Below are positions 1 through 9,590 of a stretch of 58,494 nucleotides of DNA, one piece after another. Origin of the DNA: CBDUZS01 sp965371785. Its GTDB lineage: Bacteria > Fermentibacterota > Fermentibacteria > Fermentibacterales > JCC-6. Where the stretch lies: positions 1 through 58,494 of the forward strand of contig CBDUZS010000007.1 of NCBI GenBank assembly GCA_965371785.1, written 5' to 3'. The position numbers and the translations under genes are program-made. The notes beneath the pieces are model-generated. The model worked only from the letters and a program-made list of their open reading frames with translations. It ran no database searches and was not told the DNA's origin. Positions within the stretch are counted from its first letter, which is position 1; every line of letters starts with the position of its first letter.

Positions 1-608
1 ATGAAGTTTTTCGCCGAACCAGCCGATCCCCAGTCTACAACGGTTCCCCCGCCCGACCCGATGGGAAGCGCAAGGTAGAGGCTCGCGCCCAGTACGAAGC
101 CGCCCAGTGTGCGAACGAGGGACAGCTTCCCGGTTGTGTTCACGAGCGGCAGAAGTATACCCAGCGGATGGATGGTGACTGCGATGCCGGTTAGAAAGCC
201 GACGGCAACACTCGACGGTCGATCAGTGGACACTCCAATAACGAACAGAAGGAACAGAGGGGAATATGCGTCCCAGAGGAGAAGCCTTTCCATGAACGCA
301 GGCAGGAGAAGCATGCCTGCTGCGAGGATCAGACCGGGCAGCCCATGTCTCCGCGAGAGCAGCCAGAGGGCCGTTCCAGCGAGCAGGGCGAAAAGAACCC
401 GGGGGCCAGAAGAGGCGAACAGCACCCAGGAGCACCTGGCAAGCAGGGCAAGCAGGGGCATTCCGGGTGGGTGGCAGACGCCGCCCAGCCTTGCGATGGT
501 AATAATTTCGCCGCCGTCTTCAACGGGAATGCCTGACTGGCCCGCGAGCAGCGCGACGAGGATCAGGACGGCAAGAGAGGAAGCCCGAAGGGTGTCAGCT
601 CTCTTCAC
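1..608 (-). CDS. DUF2723-family multi-TM membrane protein (C-terminus beyond the window)
   Basis: About 202 N-terminal residues are present and the rest lies beyond position 1. A GTG at 608 overlaps the end of the pilR-like gene by 14 bases and opens a frame that starts with a hydrophobic segment. This is followed by an acidic motif (VEDGGEI), a tract ending in HPPGMPLLALL, several further membrane segments, and VDWGSAGSAKNF near the edge. Acid-Gly-Glu plus HPPG.PL, then a W-G-s motif before N-F, is the pattern of DUF2723/TMEM260-like GT-C membrane proteins. These are thought to be polyprenyl-sugar-dependent glycosyltransferases. The first residue of the usual DSGE is replaced (EDGGE). No clear ribosome-binding site precedes the GTG, so the exact start is uncertain. 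The sugar donor and acceptor cannot be told from this fragment. Confidence 0.7.
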   Translation of the reverse strand, partial: MKRADTLRASSLAVLILVALLAGQSGIPVEDGGEIITIARLGGVCHPPGMPLLALLARCSWVLFASSGPRVLFALLAGTALWLLSRRHGLPGLILAAGMLLLPAFMERLLLWDAYSPLFLLFVIGVSTDRPSSVAVGFLTGIAVTIHPLGILLPLVNTTGKLSLVRTLGGFVLGASLYLALPIGSGGGTVVDWGSAGSAKNF

Positions 609-1983
609 TGGAATACTTGTCGAGCTTGCGGTGAAGCGTGCTCTCGTTAATTCCGAGCAGCCGGGCAGCCTTCCGTTTCTGACCGTTGGCAGAATGCTCG
701 AGAACGAAGAGTATCCAGGCCTTTTCGATATCTTTGAGGAGAGGGGTTTCCATCTGCGTGGCCATGACCGGAAGAACGGTATCCCCTTTTCTCCGCCTCA
801 CAGGCGGTTCAATCTTCTGGAACAGGAACTGTGGAAGCTCGTCTACATCGATCACGTCTCCGCGAGTCATGACGCAGAGGCGTTCGACGAGGTTCTCGAG
901 TTCTCTGACGTTACCGGGCCAGCGGTACTGCCTGAGCACGTTCAGGACATCGGGCGTGAACTCCTTGTCGGGAATGCCCTCGTTACGCTCGACGAAATGC
1001 TCGATCAGGATAGGGATATCGACCACTCTGTCACGAAGAGCGGGTACGTTGATGGGGATCACGTTGAGCCTGTAGTACAGATCGGACCTGAACTCCCCGG
1101 AATCGACCATGCCATTCAGATCCCGGTTCGTGGCAGCAACGATCCTGGTGTCGAAAGAAATCGATCCGGTGGCTCCGACGGGTCTGACCTGTCTCTCCTG
1201 AAGGGCTCTAAGCAGCTTGACCTGGAGATCCCTGTCGAGTTCCCCTATCTCGTCCAGAAAGAATGTTCCTCCGCTGGAGGCAACCAGCAGACCTTCCTTG
1301 TCCCTGTGGGCTCCGGTGAAGGAGCCCCTTTTGTGACCGAAGAGCTCGCTCTCCAGCAGATTCCGAGAGAAGCTCCCGCAGCTTACCCCGAGGAAAGGGC
1401 CATCCGAGCGCCGGCTGTTCTGATGGATTGCCCGGGCAACCAGTTCTTTTCCCGTTCCGCTCTCTCCGGTTATGAGAACGGTACTCCTGTTGCCGGCAAC
1501 CATTCGCACCTGTTCGAGAAGGTGAAGTATGGATCTGGATTTTCCTATTATGCTCCTGAAATCGAAATCGTGCTTAACCTTCTGCCGGAGATAGCGGTTC
1601 TCCCGTTCGATCTTCCTGCTGCCAAGCGCCTTCTCGATGGCGATAAGAAGCTGTTCCGCCTGAAAAGGCTTTATCAGGTAATCGCTTGCGCCCTGTCTGA
1701 TCGCGTTCACGGCCGTTTCGACACTGGAATAGGCCGTCATGACGATTCCGATGAGGTCGGGAGAACACTCCTTGATCAGAGAGAAGGTTTCCAGCCCGGA
1801 CATACCGGGCATCTTGATGTCGACGACCAGAACGTCGGGAGGATCGGACTTCCCTGACTCAACCGCATCCCTTCCACTGCTAAAGCACTGTACCCGGAAC
1901 CCGTTCTGCTCCAAGAAGATGGATAGCCATTCGAGCATGGGTTCCTCGTCGTCGACCACCATTATTCTGGGTTCTTCAGCCAT
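595..1983 (-). CDS. pilR: PilR-like sigma-54-dependent response regulator
   Basis: An NtrC-family activator of 462 residues. A receiver domain (about 6-120) carries the phospho-acceptor Asp near residue 55 (VVDIKMPG). An AAA+ domain follows with Walker A GESGTGKE near 173-180 and Walker B FLDEIGELD. A Fis-type helix-turn-helix closes the protein (KAARLLGINESTLHRKL). The sigma-54 contact loop reads GSFTGA instead of GAFTGA (about 220-225). The ATG at 1983 is chosen because it overlaps the stop of the kinase gene (ATGGCTGA) and starts right before the receiver; an upstream in-frame start at 2019 would add 12 unlikely residues. Its partner kinase and the pilus genes directly upstream make PilR, the activator of pilin transcription with RpoN, the most likely identity. 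No pilin gene is in the window. Confidence 0.85.
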   Translation of the reverse strand: MAEEPRIMVVDDEEPMLEWLSIFLEQNGFRVQCFSSGRDAVESGKSDPPDVLVVDIKMPGMSGLETFSLIKECSPDLIGIVMTAYSSVETAVNAIRQGASDYLIKPFQAEQLLIAIEKALGSRKIERENRYLRQKVKHDFDFRSIIGKSRSILHLLEQVRMVAGNRSTVLITGESGTGKELVARAIHQNSRRSDGPFLGVSCGSFSRNLLESELFGHKRGSFTGAHRDKEGLLVASSGGTFFLDEIGELDRDLQVKLLRALQERQVRPVGATGSISFDTRIVAATNRDLNGMVDSGEFRSDLYYRLNVIPINVPALRDRVVDIPILIEHFVERNEGIPDKEFTPDVLNVLRQYRWPGNVRELENLVERLCVMTRGDVIDVDELPQFLFQKIEPPVRRRKGDTVLPVMATQMETPLLKDIEKAWILFVLEHSANGQKRKAARLLGINESTLHRKLDKYSSEES

Positions 1984-3667
1984 TTCGTTCCCGTTCCGGT
2001 TCTGCTTCCGGTGGGGCAAGCGGAAGGGTTAAAACCATACGTGTGCCTCCACTTGCCGGGCGTTCGATTCCGATGAATCCCCTGTGATCCTCGGCAATCT
2101 TCCGCGAGACGTAAAGCCCCAGTCCCGTACCTTCCTGTCTTGTCGTGAAGAACGGGCTCCATATCCTGTCAGTCAACTCGACGGGAATGCCGGGGCCGTT
2201 GTCAGTGACGCTCAGTTCAGCGTTGACACCGTCTGCGGACCTGGAAACGGTCACGTGAACGGAACCATCCTCCCGCCCGGACACCGCCTCTATGGCATTT
2301 CTGATCAGGTTGGTCGCCAGCTGGTTGAGCCTGCCGGCATTGCCGTTCACCACGCAAGGGTCATCGGCTTCGAATTCGATGTCGATCTCCCTTCCGATCC
2401 CATGGACGATGTTCTCGATGACATCTTCCAGGACTTCCGCCAGATGGACTGCTCCCATCTCGTAATCCCTGCTCTCCCTGGAAAGCTCGAGGTAACCCTC
2501 GATGAGCTCTGAAATCCTTCTGGACTGGCGTACGATCAGGGAGGTCATCCTTTCGGTCTTCGTTACACCGAGGCCGCCTCTTGAAAGCATCTGTGCCGCA
2601 CCGCTCACGGATGCCAGCGGATTCCTGATCTCGTGTGCCATCGTCGCGGAAAGCCTTCCGATGAACGATAGCCTGTCCCTCTCCTCGAGGGCACCCCTGA
2701 GGTTCCTGGCTTCGGTTACGTCAGTGAGCACTGCCAGCGCTCCCGAAGGCTCCCCGCTCCCGTCAATGAACCTTCCCAGACGGCACTCGACGATACGCTC
2801 CCCCAGCACGATCTCTATGGTCTGTGGAAACTGATCGTCCTGCAGGTAGCTGGACAGGCAGGACGCGATCCTCGTCTCGGCAAGCCCTGCTTCCCAGTTC
2901 TTACTTATACCGAGCAGAGAGAGACCAGCACTGTTGATGCTTATCGGCCTGCCGTCGTTGTCCACGACGACCACGCCATCGCTGAGGCTCTCGACAATCC
3001 ACCTCGATCTGGCACGGGCATCGGCGAGATTCTGTAGAACCTTCTTCAGTTTCCCGGTTTCCGTGCTCAGGCTTTCCGAGAGGTAGCCCGCGACAAGACC
3101 GATGGTCAGGAGCAGTGCGGCTTCGAGACACACCCTGAGGAGGATGTACTCGAAAGTAAGCGTTTTCTGCCCACTGACGACGAGTACGTTCAGCAACGTG
3201 CTTCCGCTGGGAATAAGATGCCCGGATGTAACGAGCAGGCCGGAAGCCATCAGGATGAAGATGTCCAGGCCTGCCGTAATGAGCCCGGCCCTTGTTCCAA
3301 GTAAGAGGCCGGCTGCAAGAACGTGGAAGTAGAACACTATTACGAAAGGTCCGTTGATCCCGCCGCCGTAATGGACCATCAGCCCCAGAATGAATCCATC
3401 GGATATCGCGAGAAACCAGTACGGGAATCTGCTGCCGGGACGACGATGTATGAGTGCAAGCGAGAAAACGGTGGTGAGAACCGCTGTCAGACCGGCGATT
3501 ACGTACTCCGTGCCGGCACCCTTCTGGCTGAGAAAGAACGCGCCCGAGATGGAAAGAGTACCTAGAACCGCAAGGCGCCCCACCTGATACCAGGTGCGGC
3601 GCCTTCTGCTCAGCCAGTCAGGCTGTTCTGCTGCGATGGGCACTTTGAGGTCAGCCGCCTGAGCCAA
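1976..3667 (-). CDS. pilS: PilS-like membrane sensor histidine kinase
   Basis: A histidine kinase of about 563 residues. Residues 25-200 form about six membrane segments, the architecture of PilS. A short linker helix and a PAS-like domain follow (about 220-320, with GVVVVDNDGR). The phospho-acceptor is in AHEIRNPLAS with His near 345. The ATPase domain shows N-box NLIRNAIEAV, DNGPGIP and GTGLGLYVSRK. The proposed TTG start at 3667 overlaps the end of pilC by 17 bases; a GTG at 3643 is an alternative, and neither has a clear Shine-Dalgarno sequence. It overlaps the pilR-like gene by 8 bases, so the two should be co-translated. In known systems PilS phosphorylates PilR and is restrained by pilin in the inner membrane. 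Confidence 0.85.
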   Translation of the reverse strand: MAQAADLKVPIAAEQPDWLSRRRRTWYQVGRLAVLGTLSISGAFFLSQKGAGTEYVIAGLTAVLTTVFSLALIHRRPGSRFPYWFLAISDGFILGLMVHYGGGINGPFVIVFYFHVLAAGLLLGTRAGLITAGLDIFILMASGLLVTSGHLIPSGSTLLNVLVVSGQKTLTFEYILLRVCLEAALLLTIGLVAGYLSESLSTETGKLKKVLQNLADARARSRWIVESLSDGVVVVDNDGRPISINSAGLSLLGISKNWEAGLAETRIASCLSSYLQDDQFPQTIEIVLGERIVECRLGRFIDGSGEPSGALAVLTDVTEARNLRGALEERDRLSFIGRLSATMAHEIRNPLASVSGAAQMLSRGGLGVTKTERMTSLIVRQSRRISELIEGYLELSRESRDYEMGAVHLAEVLEDVIENIVHGIGREIDIEFEADDPCVVNGNAGRLNQLATNLIRNAIEAVSGREDGSVHVTVSRSADGVNAELSVTDNGPGIPVELTDRIWSPFFTTRQEGTGLGLYVSRKIAEDHRGFIGIERPASGGTRMVLTLPLAPPEAEPERERNG

Positions 3668-4865
3668 CCGTGCCGATCAGGTCGAAAATGGGCAGGTACA
3701 TGGCAATGATGATTCCACCGACCATGACACCCAGTATGACGATCATTATGGGTTCGAGTGTGGAGGTCAGGGCATTGACTGCTGTATCTACCTCCTCCTC
3801 GTAGAAGTCGGCGACCTTCAGGAGCATGTCGTCGAGACCTCCCGTCTCCTCTCCGACCGAAATCATCTGAGTAACCATTCCCGGAAACACCCCGGAGGCT
3901 TCGAGAGGGCCTGCAATGTTCTCTCCACCTGATATGCTCACCCTGGCCTCTAGAATCGCATCCGCCACCACCCTGTTACCGGCAGTTTTCGATGTGATGC
4001 TGAGACCGTCGAGAATGGCGACACCGCTCGATACCAGCGTACCGAGTGTACGTGTGAATCTTGCGATTGCCATCTTCCGGTTGAGTATGCCGAACACCGG
4101 GGCCTTGAGCTTGATGCTATCGATCACTTTTTCCCCGGATTTGGTTTTGTAGTACGCCTTGTAGCCGAAGATCAATGCGGCAATCCCGGCGAGGATGAAG
4201 AGGAAGTACTCCTGGGTGAACCTGGAGAGGTCGACGACGATCTGTGTCGGTTTCGGCAGGCTTCCGCCGAGGTCGGCAAACATCTTCTCGAAAATGGGTA
4301 TGACGAAGAGCAGCAGTGCGGCCAGAACCAGACCGACGACTATCAGGACAATCGCGGGATACATCATAGCGCCCTTGATCTTCGATTTCAGGGCAACCGA
4401 TTTCTCGAGGTGAGTCGAAAGCCTGTTGAGGATTACATCGAGAATACCGCCCTGCTCACCTGCTGCGACCATGTTGACGTAGAGCTCACTGAAGACCTTG
4501 ACGTGTCTGCGCATTGACTCCGCCAGTGTGCCACCCTTCTCGACATCCTGTGTGACATCGCCGATGATGTCTGCAAATATCTTGTTCTCCTGCTGCCTTC
4601 CGAGAATCTGAAGGCAGTTGACCAGTGGAAGACCTGCGTTGATCATCGTTGCGAACTGTCGGGTGAAGGTTGACAACTCCCTTGGCTTCACTCCTGTTCC
4701 GATGACGCCGAAGGTCTTGATGTCGAATCCGCCGCCCTTGACCCTGGTGACGTTCAGCCCCCGTCTTACGAGGAGATCCTGGGCTTCCTTCTTCGACTTG
4801 GCCGTAATGGATCCAGAAAGGGTGCGACCCTGTTTGTTGACTCCCTGCCACTGAAATTCAGGCAT
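3651..4865 (-). CDS. pilC: Type IV pilus inner-membrane platform protein PilC
   Basis: A GspF/PilC-family protein of 404 residues, the normal length. The N-terminus (FQWQGVNKQGRTLSG) is the typical start. Two copies of the T2SSF helical domain (about 70-190 and 270-390) flank membrane segments (IVLIVVGLVLAALLLFV and FILAGIAALIFGY), and a last hydrophobic helix lies at about 370-395 (MIVILGVMVGGIII). The repeats carry the family motifs GEQGG and GEETGG. PilC is the platform through which PilB and PilT drive pilus extension and retraction. The gene follows pilT after 14 bases and overlaps pilS, in one operon. Confidence 0.93.
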   Translation of the reverse strand: MPEFQWQGVNKQGRTLSGSITAKSKKEAQDLLVRRGLNVTRVKGGGFDIKTFGVIGTGVKPRELSTFTRQFATMINAGLPLVNCLQILGRQQENKIFADIIGDVTQDVEKGGTLAESMRRHVKVFSELYVNMVAAGEQGGILDVILNRLSTHLEKSVALKSKIKGAMMYPAIVLIVVGLVLAALLLFVIPIFEKMFADLGGSLPKPTQIVVDLSRFTQEYFLFILAGIAALIFGYKAYYKTKSGEKVIDSIKLKAPVFGILNRKMAIARFTRTLGTLVSSGVAILDGLSITSKTAGNRVVADAILEARVSISGGENIAGPLEASGVFPGMVTQMISVGEETGGLDDMLLKVADFYEEEVDTAVNALTSTLEPIMIVILGVMVGGIIIAMYLPIFDLIGTVGSGG

Positions 4866-4879
4866 TTCCCATCCCCCTT

Positions 4880-5950
4880 CTACAATACATCGCGTCCTGT
4901 TACGATCATCTGTTCCAGTTCGATCGGGTTGCTGGATCGCTCCAGAGCAACCTCTCTTGTAATCTCTCTCGTTGCGAAGAGATTGTACAGTGCCTGGTTC
5001 ATAGTCTGCATGCCATGCTTGTGACCGGCCTGCATCATTCCGTAGATCTGGTGCAGCTTGTCTTCCCTGATGGCTGCCTTGACTGCCGGTGTGCAGACCA
5101 GAACTTCGGCTGCAAGTGCTCTGCCAGTTTTTCTTGCCCGTGGAACAAGCTGCTGGGTCATCACACCTATCAGCACGAAGGAGAGCTGGCTTCGAACCTG
5201 GTCCTGACTCGCGGCGGGAAACGTGTCGATTATCCTGTTAATGGATTCGTAAGTTGAGTTAGTATGCAGCGTTGCAAGTGTGAGGTGCCCTGTCTCAGCA
5301 ACGTTCAGAGCAACCCGCATCGTTTCCAGGTCACGCATTTCACCGATCAGGACAACGTCCGGGTCCTGTCTCAGAACGTACCTGAGAGCATCCTTGAAAC
5401 CGGCAGTGTCATCCCCGACCTCCCTCTGGTTCACAAGCCCCTTGTCGTGATGATGAACGTATTCAATAGGATCCTCGATGGTGATGATGTGTACTCTCCG
5501 CATCGAGTTGACCCGCTTGATAATCGATGCCAGGGTCGTACTCTTGCCGCATCCTGTGGGGCCCGTAACCAGGATAAGACCATTCCTCCTGTCCGAGAAC
5601 GAGGCGACTACCGGCGGAAGCCCCAGTTCGTCGAAACCAAGAATCTCGTAGGGAATAACCCTGATCGCAGCAGCGACACAGCCACGCTGGAGAAAGACGT
5701 TGGATCTGAACCTTGACAGCCCCTTGATCCCGAATGCGAAATCAAGCTCCTTCTCCATTTCGAAGCGTTTCTTCTGCTCATCCTTGAGAAGGCTGTAGAT
5801 GAGCGTCTGTGTTTCACTTGGAGTAAGCGGATCGTACTCGGTTCGGATGAGTTCCCCGTCGATACGGATCGTTGGAGGAGCACCTACGGTAATGTGAAGG
5901 TCGGTCGCACGACGCTCCATCATCTCCTTGAGAAGGGTTTTGATATTCAA
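4880..5950 (-). CDS. pilT: Pilus retraction ATPase PilT
   Basis: A hexameric secretion ATPase of 356 residues, the usual PilT length. It shows Walker A GPTGCGKS at about 130-137, an Asp box (IEDPIEY), Walker B (VVLIGEMRD), a His box (TLATLHTN) and the PilT-specific AIREDK and GMQTMNQAL motifs near the C-terminus. It lacks the long N-terminal domain and the four-cysteine zinc site seen in the two PilB proteins upstream, which separates retraction from extension ATPases. The start is a TTG behind GGGAGG about eight bases upstream. PilT powers pilus retraction, and hence twitching motility and DNA uptake where these occur. Confidence 0.95.
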   Translation of the reverse strand: MNIKTLLKEMMERRATDLHITVGAPPTIRIDGELIRTEYDPLTPSETQTLIYSLLKDEQKKRFEMEKELDFAFGIKGLSRFRSNVFLQRGCVAAAIRVIPYEILGFDELGLPPVVASFSDRRNGLILVTGPTGCGKSTTLASIIKRVNSMRRVHIITIEDPIEYVHHHDKGLVNQREVGDDTAGFKDALRYVLRQDPDVVLIGEMRDLETMRVALNVAETGHLTLATLHTNSTYESINRIIDTFPAASQDQVRSQLSFVLIGVMTQQLVPRARKTGRALAAEVLVCTPAVKAAIREDKLHQIYGMMQAGHKHGMQTMNQALYNLFATREITREVALERSSNPIELEQMIVTGRDVL

Positions 5951-5981
5951 ATGAGCTGCCTCCCTGTCACTCGGTAGTCAT

Positions 5982-7769
5982 CTATGAGTTTTCTGCCCCG
6001 ACCTGCTGCTCCAGCTGGAAGTCAATGGCAGCTCTCTTGATCGAATCTTCATCATCGGCAGTTACCCTGGTCACCTCTTCAAGCGTTGTAATGCCGTTCC
6101 TGAGCTTGTCTATGGCATCCATCCTCAGTGTCCTCATTCCGCTCTTGACGGCCATGAGTCTCAGGTCACCTGCAGATGCTCTATCAATAACAGCCTGTTT
6201 GATGTTCTTGTCAAGGGTGAGCACTTCATACAATCCAACTCTTCCCCTGTATCCGGTTCCGGAGCAACTCGTGCATCCATCCCCTTTGTAGGTTGTTATT
6301 CCGGAGAACATGGCGGCATCGATACCCGCCTCCTCCAGATCTTCGGGATCGATAACGTAGGGAGCTCTGCACTCCTTGCAGATCCGCCTGACAAGCCTCT
6401 GAGCCATGATCGTACGTACTGCAGAGGCAACAAGGAATGGTTTGATTCCTATGTCGACCAGCCTGTTTATCGTGCTGGGCGCATCGTTCGTGTGGATCGT
6501 AGAGAAGACCAGCTGCCCGGTCATGGCTGCCTTGATGGCAATAGACGCAGTCTCGAGATCCCTTATCTCTCCGACCATGATGATGTTCGGATCCTGTCTC
6601 AGGATTGCTCTGAGAGCAGTAGCGAAGTCGTATCCTGCTGCGAAATCGATCTGTGTCTGGACCAGACCGTCAATGTTGTACTCAATCGGGTCTTCGGCGG
6701 TGTGGATGTTCAGTTTTGGAGTGTTCAGAGAACTCAGAGCGGAGTAAAGGGTTGTAGTCTTCCCGCTTCCTGTCGGACCGGTGACGAGCACGATTCCGTA
6801 AGGTGAATTAACGCCAGCAAGAAAGGTTTTCAGTGCCATTTCCGGAAAGCCGAGCTGCCTTAGATCGAATTCGAGGTTACCCCTGTCGAGTATTCTGAGA
6901 ACGATCTTCTCTCCATTTATTGCGGGAACACAGTTCACCCGGAAGTCGATGAAACGACCTTCAATCTTTGCCTTGATTCTTCCATCCTGTGTTTTTCGTC
7001 GCTCGGCTATATTCATTCCCGCCATTATTTTAAGACGACTGAGGATGGTCGACTGTATCTTCTTGGGCAGCCTGATCACTTCGTGGCAGGCGCCGTCTCG
7101 CCTGAAACGTATTCTGAGGAATTTCTCGTAGGGCTCGAAATGAATATCACTCACTTCAGTAACAACGGCGCGAGCGATAATATCGTTTACGAATTTCACA
7201 ACGGGTTCGTCTTCACTGGTGAGGGCGTACTCATCGACATCAAAGTCTTCCTCCAGGTCCCCTTCCAGGCTCTCGACCGTGGTCATGTCATCCGAATCTT
7301 CGTCGTATTCGTCGAGTTGCTCTTCAACGGAGACGAGATCGGCTATCTTGCCATAGAGTTCGTCGAGTGAGCGTCTGACAGCTGAGGGTGCTGATGCGTA
7401 AACGACGACTTCCTTACCGGTTATGAATTTCACTTCGTCTACGGCGTACAGGTTGGCCGGATTACCCATCGCGATAAAGAAAAGCCTCGATTCGTTTTTC
7501 ACGGGAACAAGGATGAACTCCCGCGCGACTTCGGCGGGAATGATATCTCGGATATCGGGGTCGATAACCGTCTCGTTGAGATAGATTGGTTCCACACCAT
7601 GAATCTCGGAAAGGAACTCGGTGAGCAGCTCCTCGGTGACCTTGCCTGATGCGTAAAGGCTTTCGGCCAGATCGGTTTCACCCGGTCCGAGAGTCTGGGT
7701 TATCTCTTCGACCTCTTCATTCGTGACGAGCCCTGATTCGATGAGCATCATCGCGAGTCTGCTCTGCAA
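5982..7769 (-). CDS. pilB: Pilus extension ATPase PilB / GspE family (copy 1)
   Basis: An assembly ATPase of 595 residues. The N-terminal MshEN/T2SSE-N region (about 1-145) is followed by an acidic linker (about 150-190). The catalytic core has Walker A GPTGSGKT at 331-338, an Asp box (TAEDPIEY), Walker B IIMVGEIRD near 397-405 and a His box (FSTIHTND). Cys464, Cys467, Cys499 and Cys502 form the zinc site typical of PilB/GspE. The start is a TTG with AAGGAG about seven bases upstream. A second, clearly paralogous PilB-like gene lies 13 bases upstream. Which copy drives pilus extension, and whether the other serves a type II secretion-like system, cannot be told because no pilQ or gsp genes are in view. 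Confidence 0.9.
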   Translation of the reverse strand: MQSRLAMMLIESGLVTNEEVEEITQTLGPGETDLAESLYASGKVTEELLTEFLSEIHGVEPIYLNETVIDPDIRDIIPAEVAREFILVPVKNESRLFFIAMGNPANLYAVDEVKFITGKEVVVYASAPSAVRRSLDELYGKIADLVSVEEQLDEYDEDSDDMTTVESLEGDLEEDFDVDEYALTSEDEPVVKFVNDIIARAVVTEVSDIHFEPYEKFLRIRFRRDGACHEVIRLPKKIQSTILSRLKIMAGMNIAERRKTQDGRIKAKIEGRFIDFRVNCVPAINGEKIVLRILDRGNLEFDLRQLGFPEMALKTFLAGVNSPYGIVLVTGPTGSGKTTTLYSALSSLNTPKLNIHTAEDPIEYNIDGLVQTQIDFAAGYDFATALRAILRQDPNIIMVGEIRDLETASIAIKAAMTGQLVFSTIHTNDAPSTINRLVDIGIKPFLVASAVRTIMAQRLVRRICKECRAPYVIDPEDLEEAGIDAAMFSGITTYKGDGCTSCSGTGYRGRVGLYEVLTLDKNIKQAVIDRASAGDLRLMAVKSGMRTLRMDAIDKLRNGITTLEEVTRVTADDEDSIKRAAIDFQLEQQVGAENS

Positions 7770-7782
7770 ATATCACTCCTTG

Positions 7783-9531
7783 TCAGTCACTCGATATCGT
7801 TTCTCTGATGACTTCTCCAAAGGTCGTTACCCCTCGTTCGAGAAGCCTGAGAGCTGCTTCCCTGAGGTTGATCATCCCTTTGGCAAGGGCTGCTTTCTCG
7901 ATCTGGATGCTGTTCGCGTCGCCTTCGATGAGCTGACGCATTTCCTCATCGATGGTCATCACTTCGAATATGCCGGTACGACCCTTGAATCCCGTGTTGT
8001 TGCAGGCACCACAACCCATACCCTCGAAGAAAGTGATGTCCTTGAACCGCTCGTAATCAACTCCCGCTTCGGTCAGGGCTTCCCTGGTGACCGAAATGGG
8101 CGTTTTACAATTCTCACAGGTCTTTCTGATAAGCCTCTGTGACGCGACGCAGACCAGTGAGGTGCTGAGCATGTAGGGCTCGGTGCCCATATCGATAAGC
8201 CTGTTGATAGTGCTTGGCGCATCGTTCGTGTGTGTGGTGGAAAGAACGAGGTGACCGGTGAGAGCAGCACGTATTGCGATCTCGCCGGTTTCCTGATCTC
8301 GAATCTCTCCGACCATGATGATGTCTGGATCCTGTCTGAGGTATGCTCTGAGTGCTTTGGCGAACGTGAGACCCACCTCGTCGTTCATCTGAACCTGGTT
8401 GATGCCCTTCAGGTTGAACTCAACCGGGTTCTCTGCCGTCATTATGTTCACAGAGATGTCGTTCAGCTCGGTGAGCGCTGAATAGAGTGTCGTCGTCTTG
8501 CCGCATCCACTTGGTCCCGTAACCAGGACGATACCGAAGGGACGCTTGATAGCGCGGCGGAAGATGGCGAGAGGTTCGGGCTCGAAACCGAGAACATCGA
8601 GATCGAGAGAGACTTTTGACCTGTCGAGAAGGCGAACTTCCACCTTCTCACCGAAGAGTGTCGGCAGCGTGGCAAGGCGCAGATCAACGAACTTGTCCCC
8701 CACCCTGACTTTCTGGCGGCCGTCCTGCGGAAGGTGATGCTCGGCTATATCCATTCCGCCAAGTATCTTCAATCGGCTGACCATCGCCTGCCTGTACTTT
8801 CTGCTGGGACGCATTACCTCGTGCAGGACACCGTCGATCCTGAACCTGATTCTCACGTAGCGCTCGAAAGGCTCGAAATGAATGTCACTCGCACCCCTGC
8901 GGACGGCATCAGCTACGACACTGTTGATAAGCCTGACAACGGGTGAATCGGCAACATCGAGGGTGAGATCATCGTCATCGATCTCCTCTTCCTCATCCTC
9001 ATCGATAAGTGACTCGAAGACGGCATCTCCAACGAGCATGTCTCCGATCTCCTCCATCGCTGCGTCATCCTTGCCGTACTGCTGAGCTTCCTCGACGGGA
9101 ACGAGCGCTTCACCTTCCGGGTAAAACCTCTGGATGGCTCTCTCGATCATGCTGGAGGCGCATATGTGCGGTTCGACTTCGATACCGAGAGAGAACCTCA
9201 GATCGTCAATCGCGAAGAGGTTGTGCGGATCGGCCATGGCTACGACAAGCGTCTTGCCGTTTTTTTCAATGGGAATTACTTCGTAACGTCTTGCTATGTC
9301 CGCGGGGACCAGGTCGATAACTTCAGAAGGCACACTGATATCGTTCAGATCGATGCTCTCGATCTTGTGCTGACGGGCAAGGTAACTGTTAAGGTCCTCT
9401 TCGGAAACCATTTCCAGCTTGACGAGGTTGTATCCGATACGATGTCCCTCGTCCTGCTGCGATTTCAGAGCTTCCTCGAGTTGCTCTCTTGTGATGATGC
9501 CGGATTTCAGGAGCATCTGACCTATTCTCAC
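7783..9531 (-). CDS. pilB: Pilus extension ATPase PilB / GspE family (copy 2)
   Basis: An assembly ATPase of about 582 residues and the first gene of the pilus operon. It has the same domain order as copy 1: an N-terminal MshEN-like domain (IGQMLLKSGIITREQLEEAL), a very acidic linker (EDEEEEIDDDD), Walker A GPSGCGKT, an Asp box (TAENPVEF, with Asn where copy 1 has Asp), Walker B IIMVGEIRD, and a CxxC...CxxC zinc site (CENC...CGAC). The GTG at 9531 is chosen because its first residues match the family start and GGGGG lies just upstream; a TTG at 9564 would add 11 unlikely residues. The Asn in the Asp box is a real difference between the copies and may mean specialised activity. Confidence 0.88.
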   Translation of the reverse strand: MRIGQMLLKSGIITREQLEEALKSQQDEGHRIGYNLVKLEMVSEEDLNSYLARQHKIESIDLNDISVPSEVIDLVPADIARRYEVIPIEKNGKTLVVAMADPHNLFAIDDLRFSLGIEVEPHICASSMIERAIQRFYPEGEALVPVEEAQQYGKDDAAMEEIGDMLVGDAVFESLIDEDEEEEIDDDDLTLDVADSPVVRLINSVVADAVRRGASDIHFEPFERYVRIRFRIDGVLHEVMRPSRKYRQAMVSRLKILGGMDIAEHHLPQDGRQKVRVGDKFVDLRLATLPTLFGEKVEVRLLDRSKVSLDLDVLGFEPEPLAIFRRAIKRPFGIVLVTGPSGCGKTTTLYSALTELNDISVNIMTAENPVEFNLKGINQVQMNDEVGLTFAKALRAYLRQDPDIIMVGEIRDQETGEIAIRAALTGHLVLSTTHTNDAPSTINRLIDMGTEPYMLSTSLVCVASQRLIRKTCENCKTPISVTREALTEAGVDYERFKDITFFEGMGCGACNNTGFKGRTGIFEVMTIDEEMRQLIEGDANSIQIEKAALAKGMINLREAALRLLERGVTTFGEVIRETISSD

Positions 9532-9590
9532 CCGACTTACCCCCGTAAGAATACACGTGTGCAAACCATTCGATACACCAATGAAGGTAG

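Noticed and set aside
109..1857. A 582-residue open frame on the plus strand
   Set aside because: It lies entirely antisense to the pilR-like gene and the DUF2723 gene, which have clear domains. High-GC coding strands give such frames by chance.
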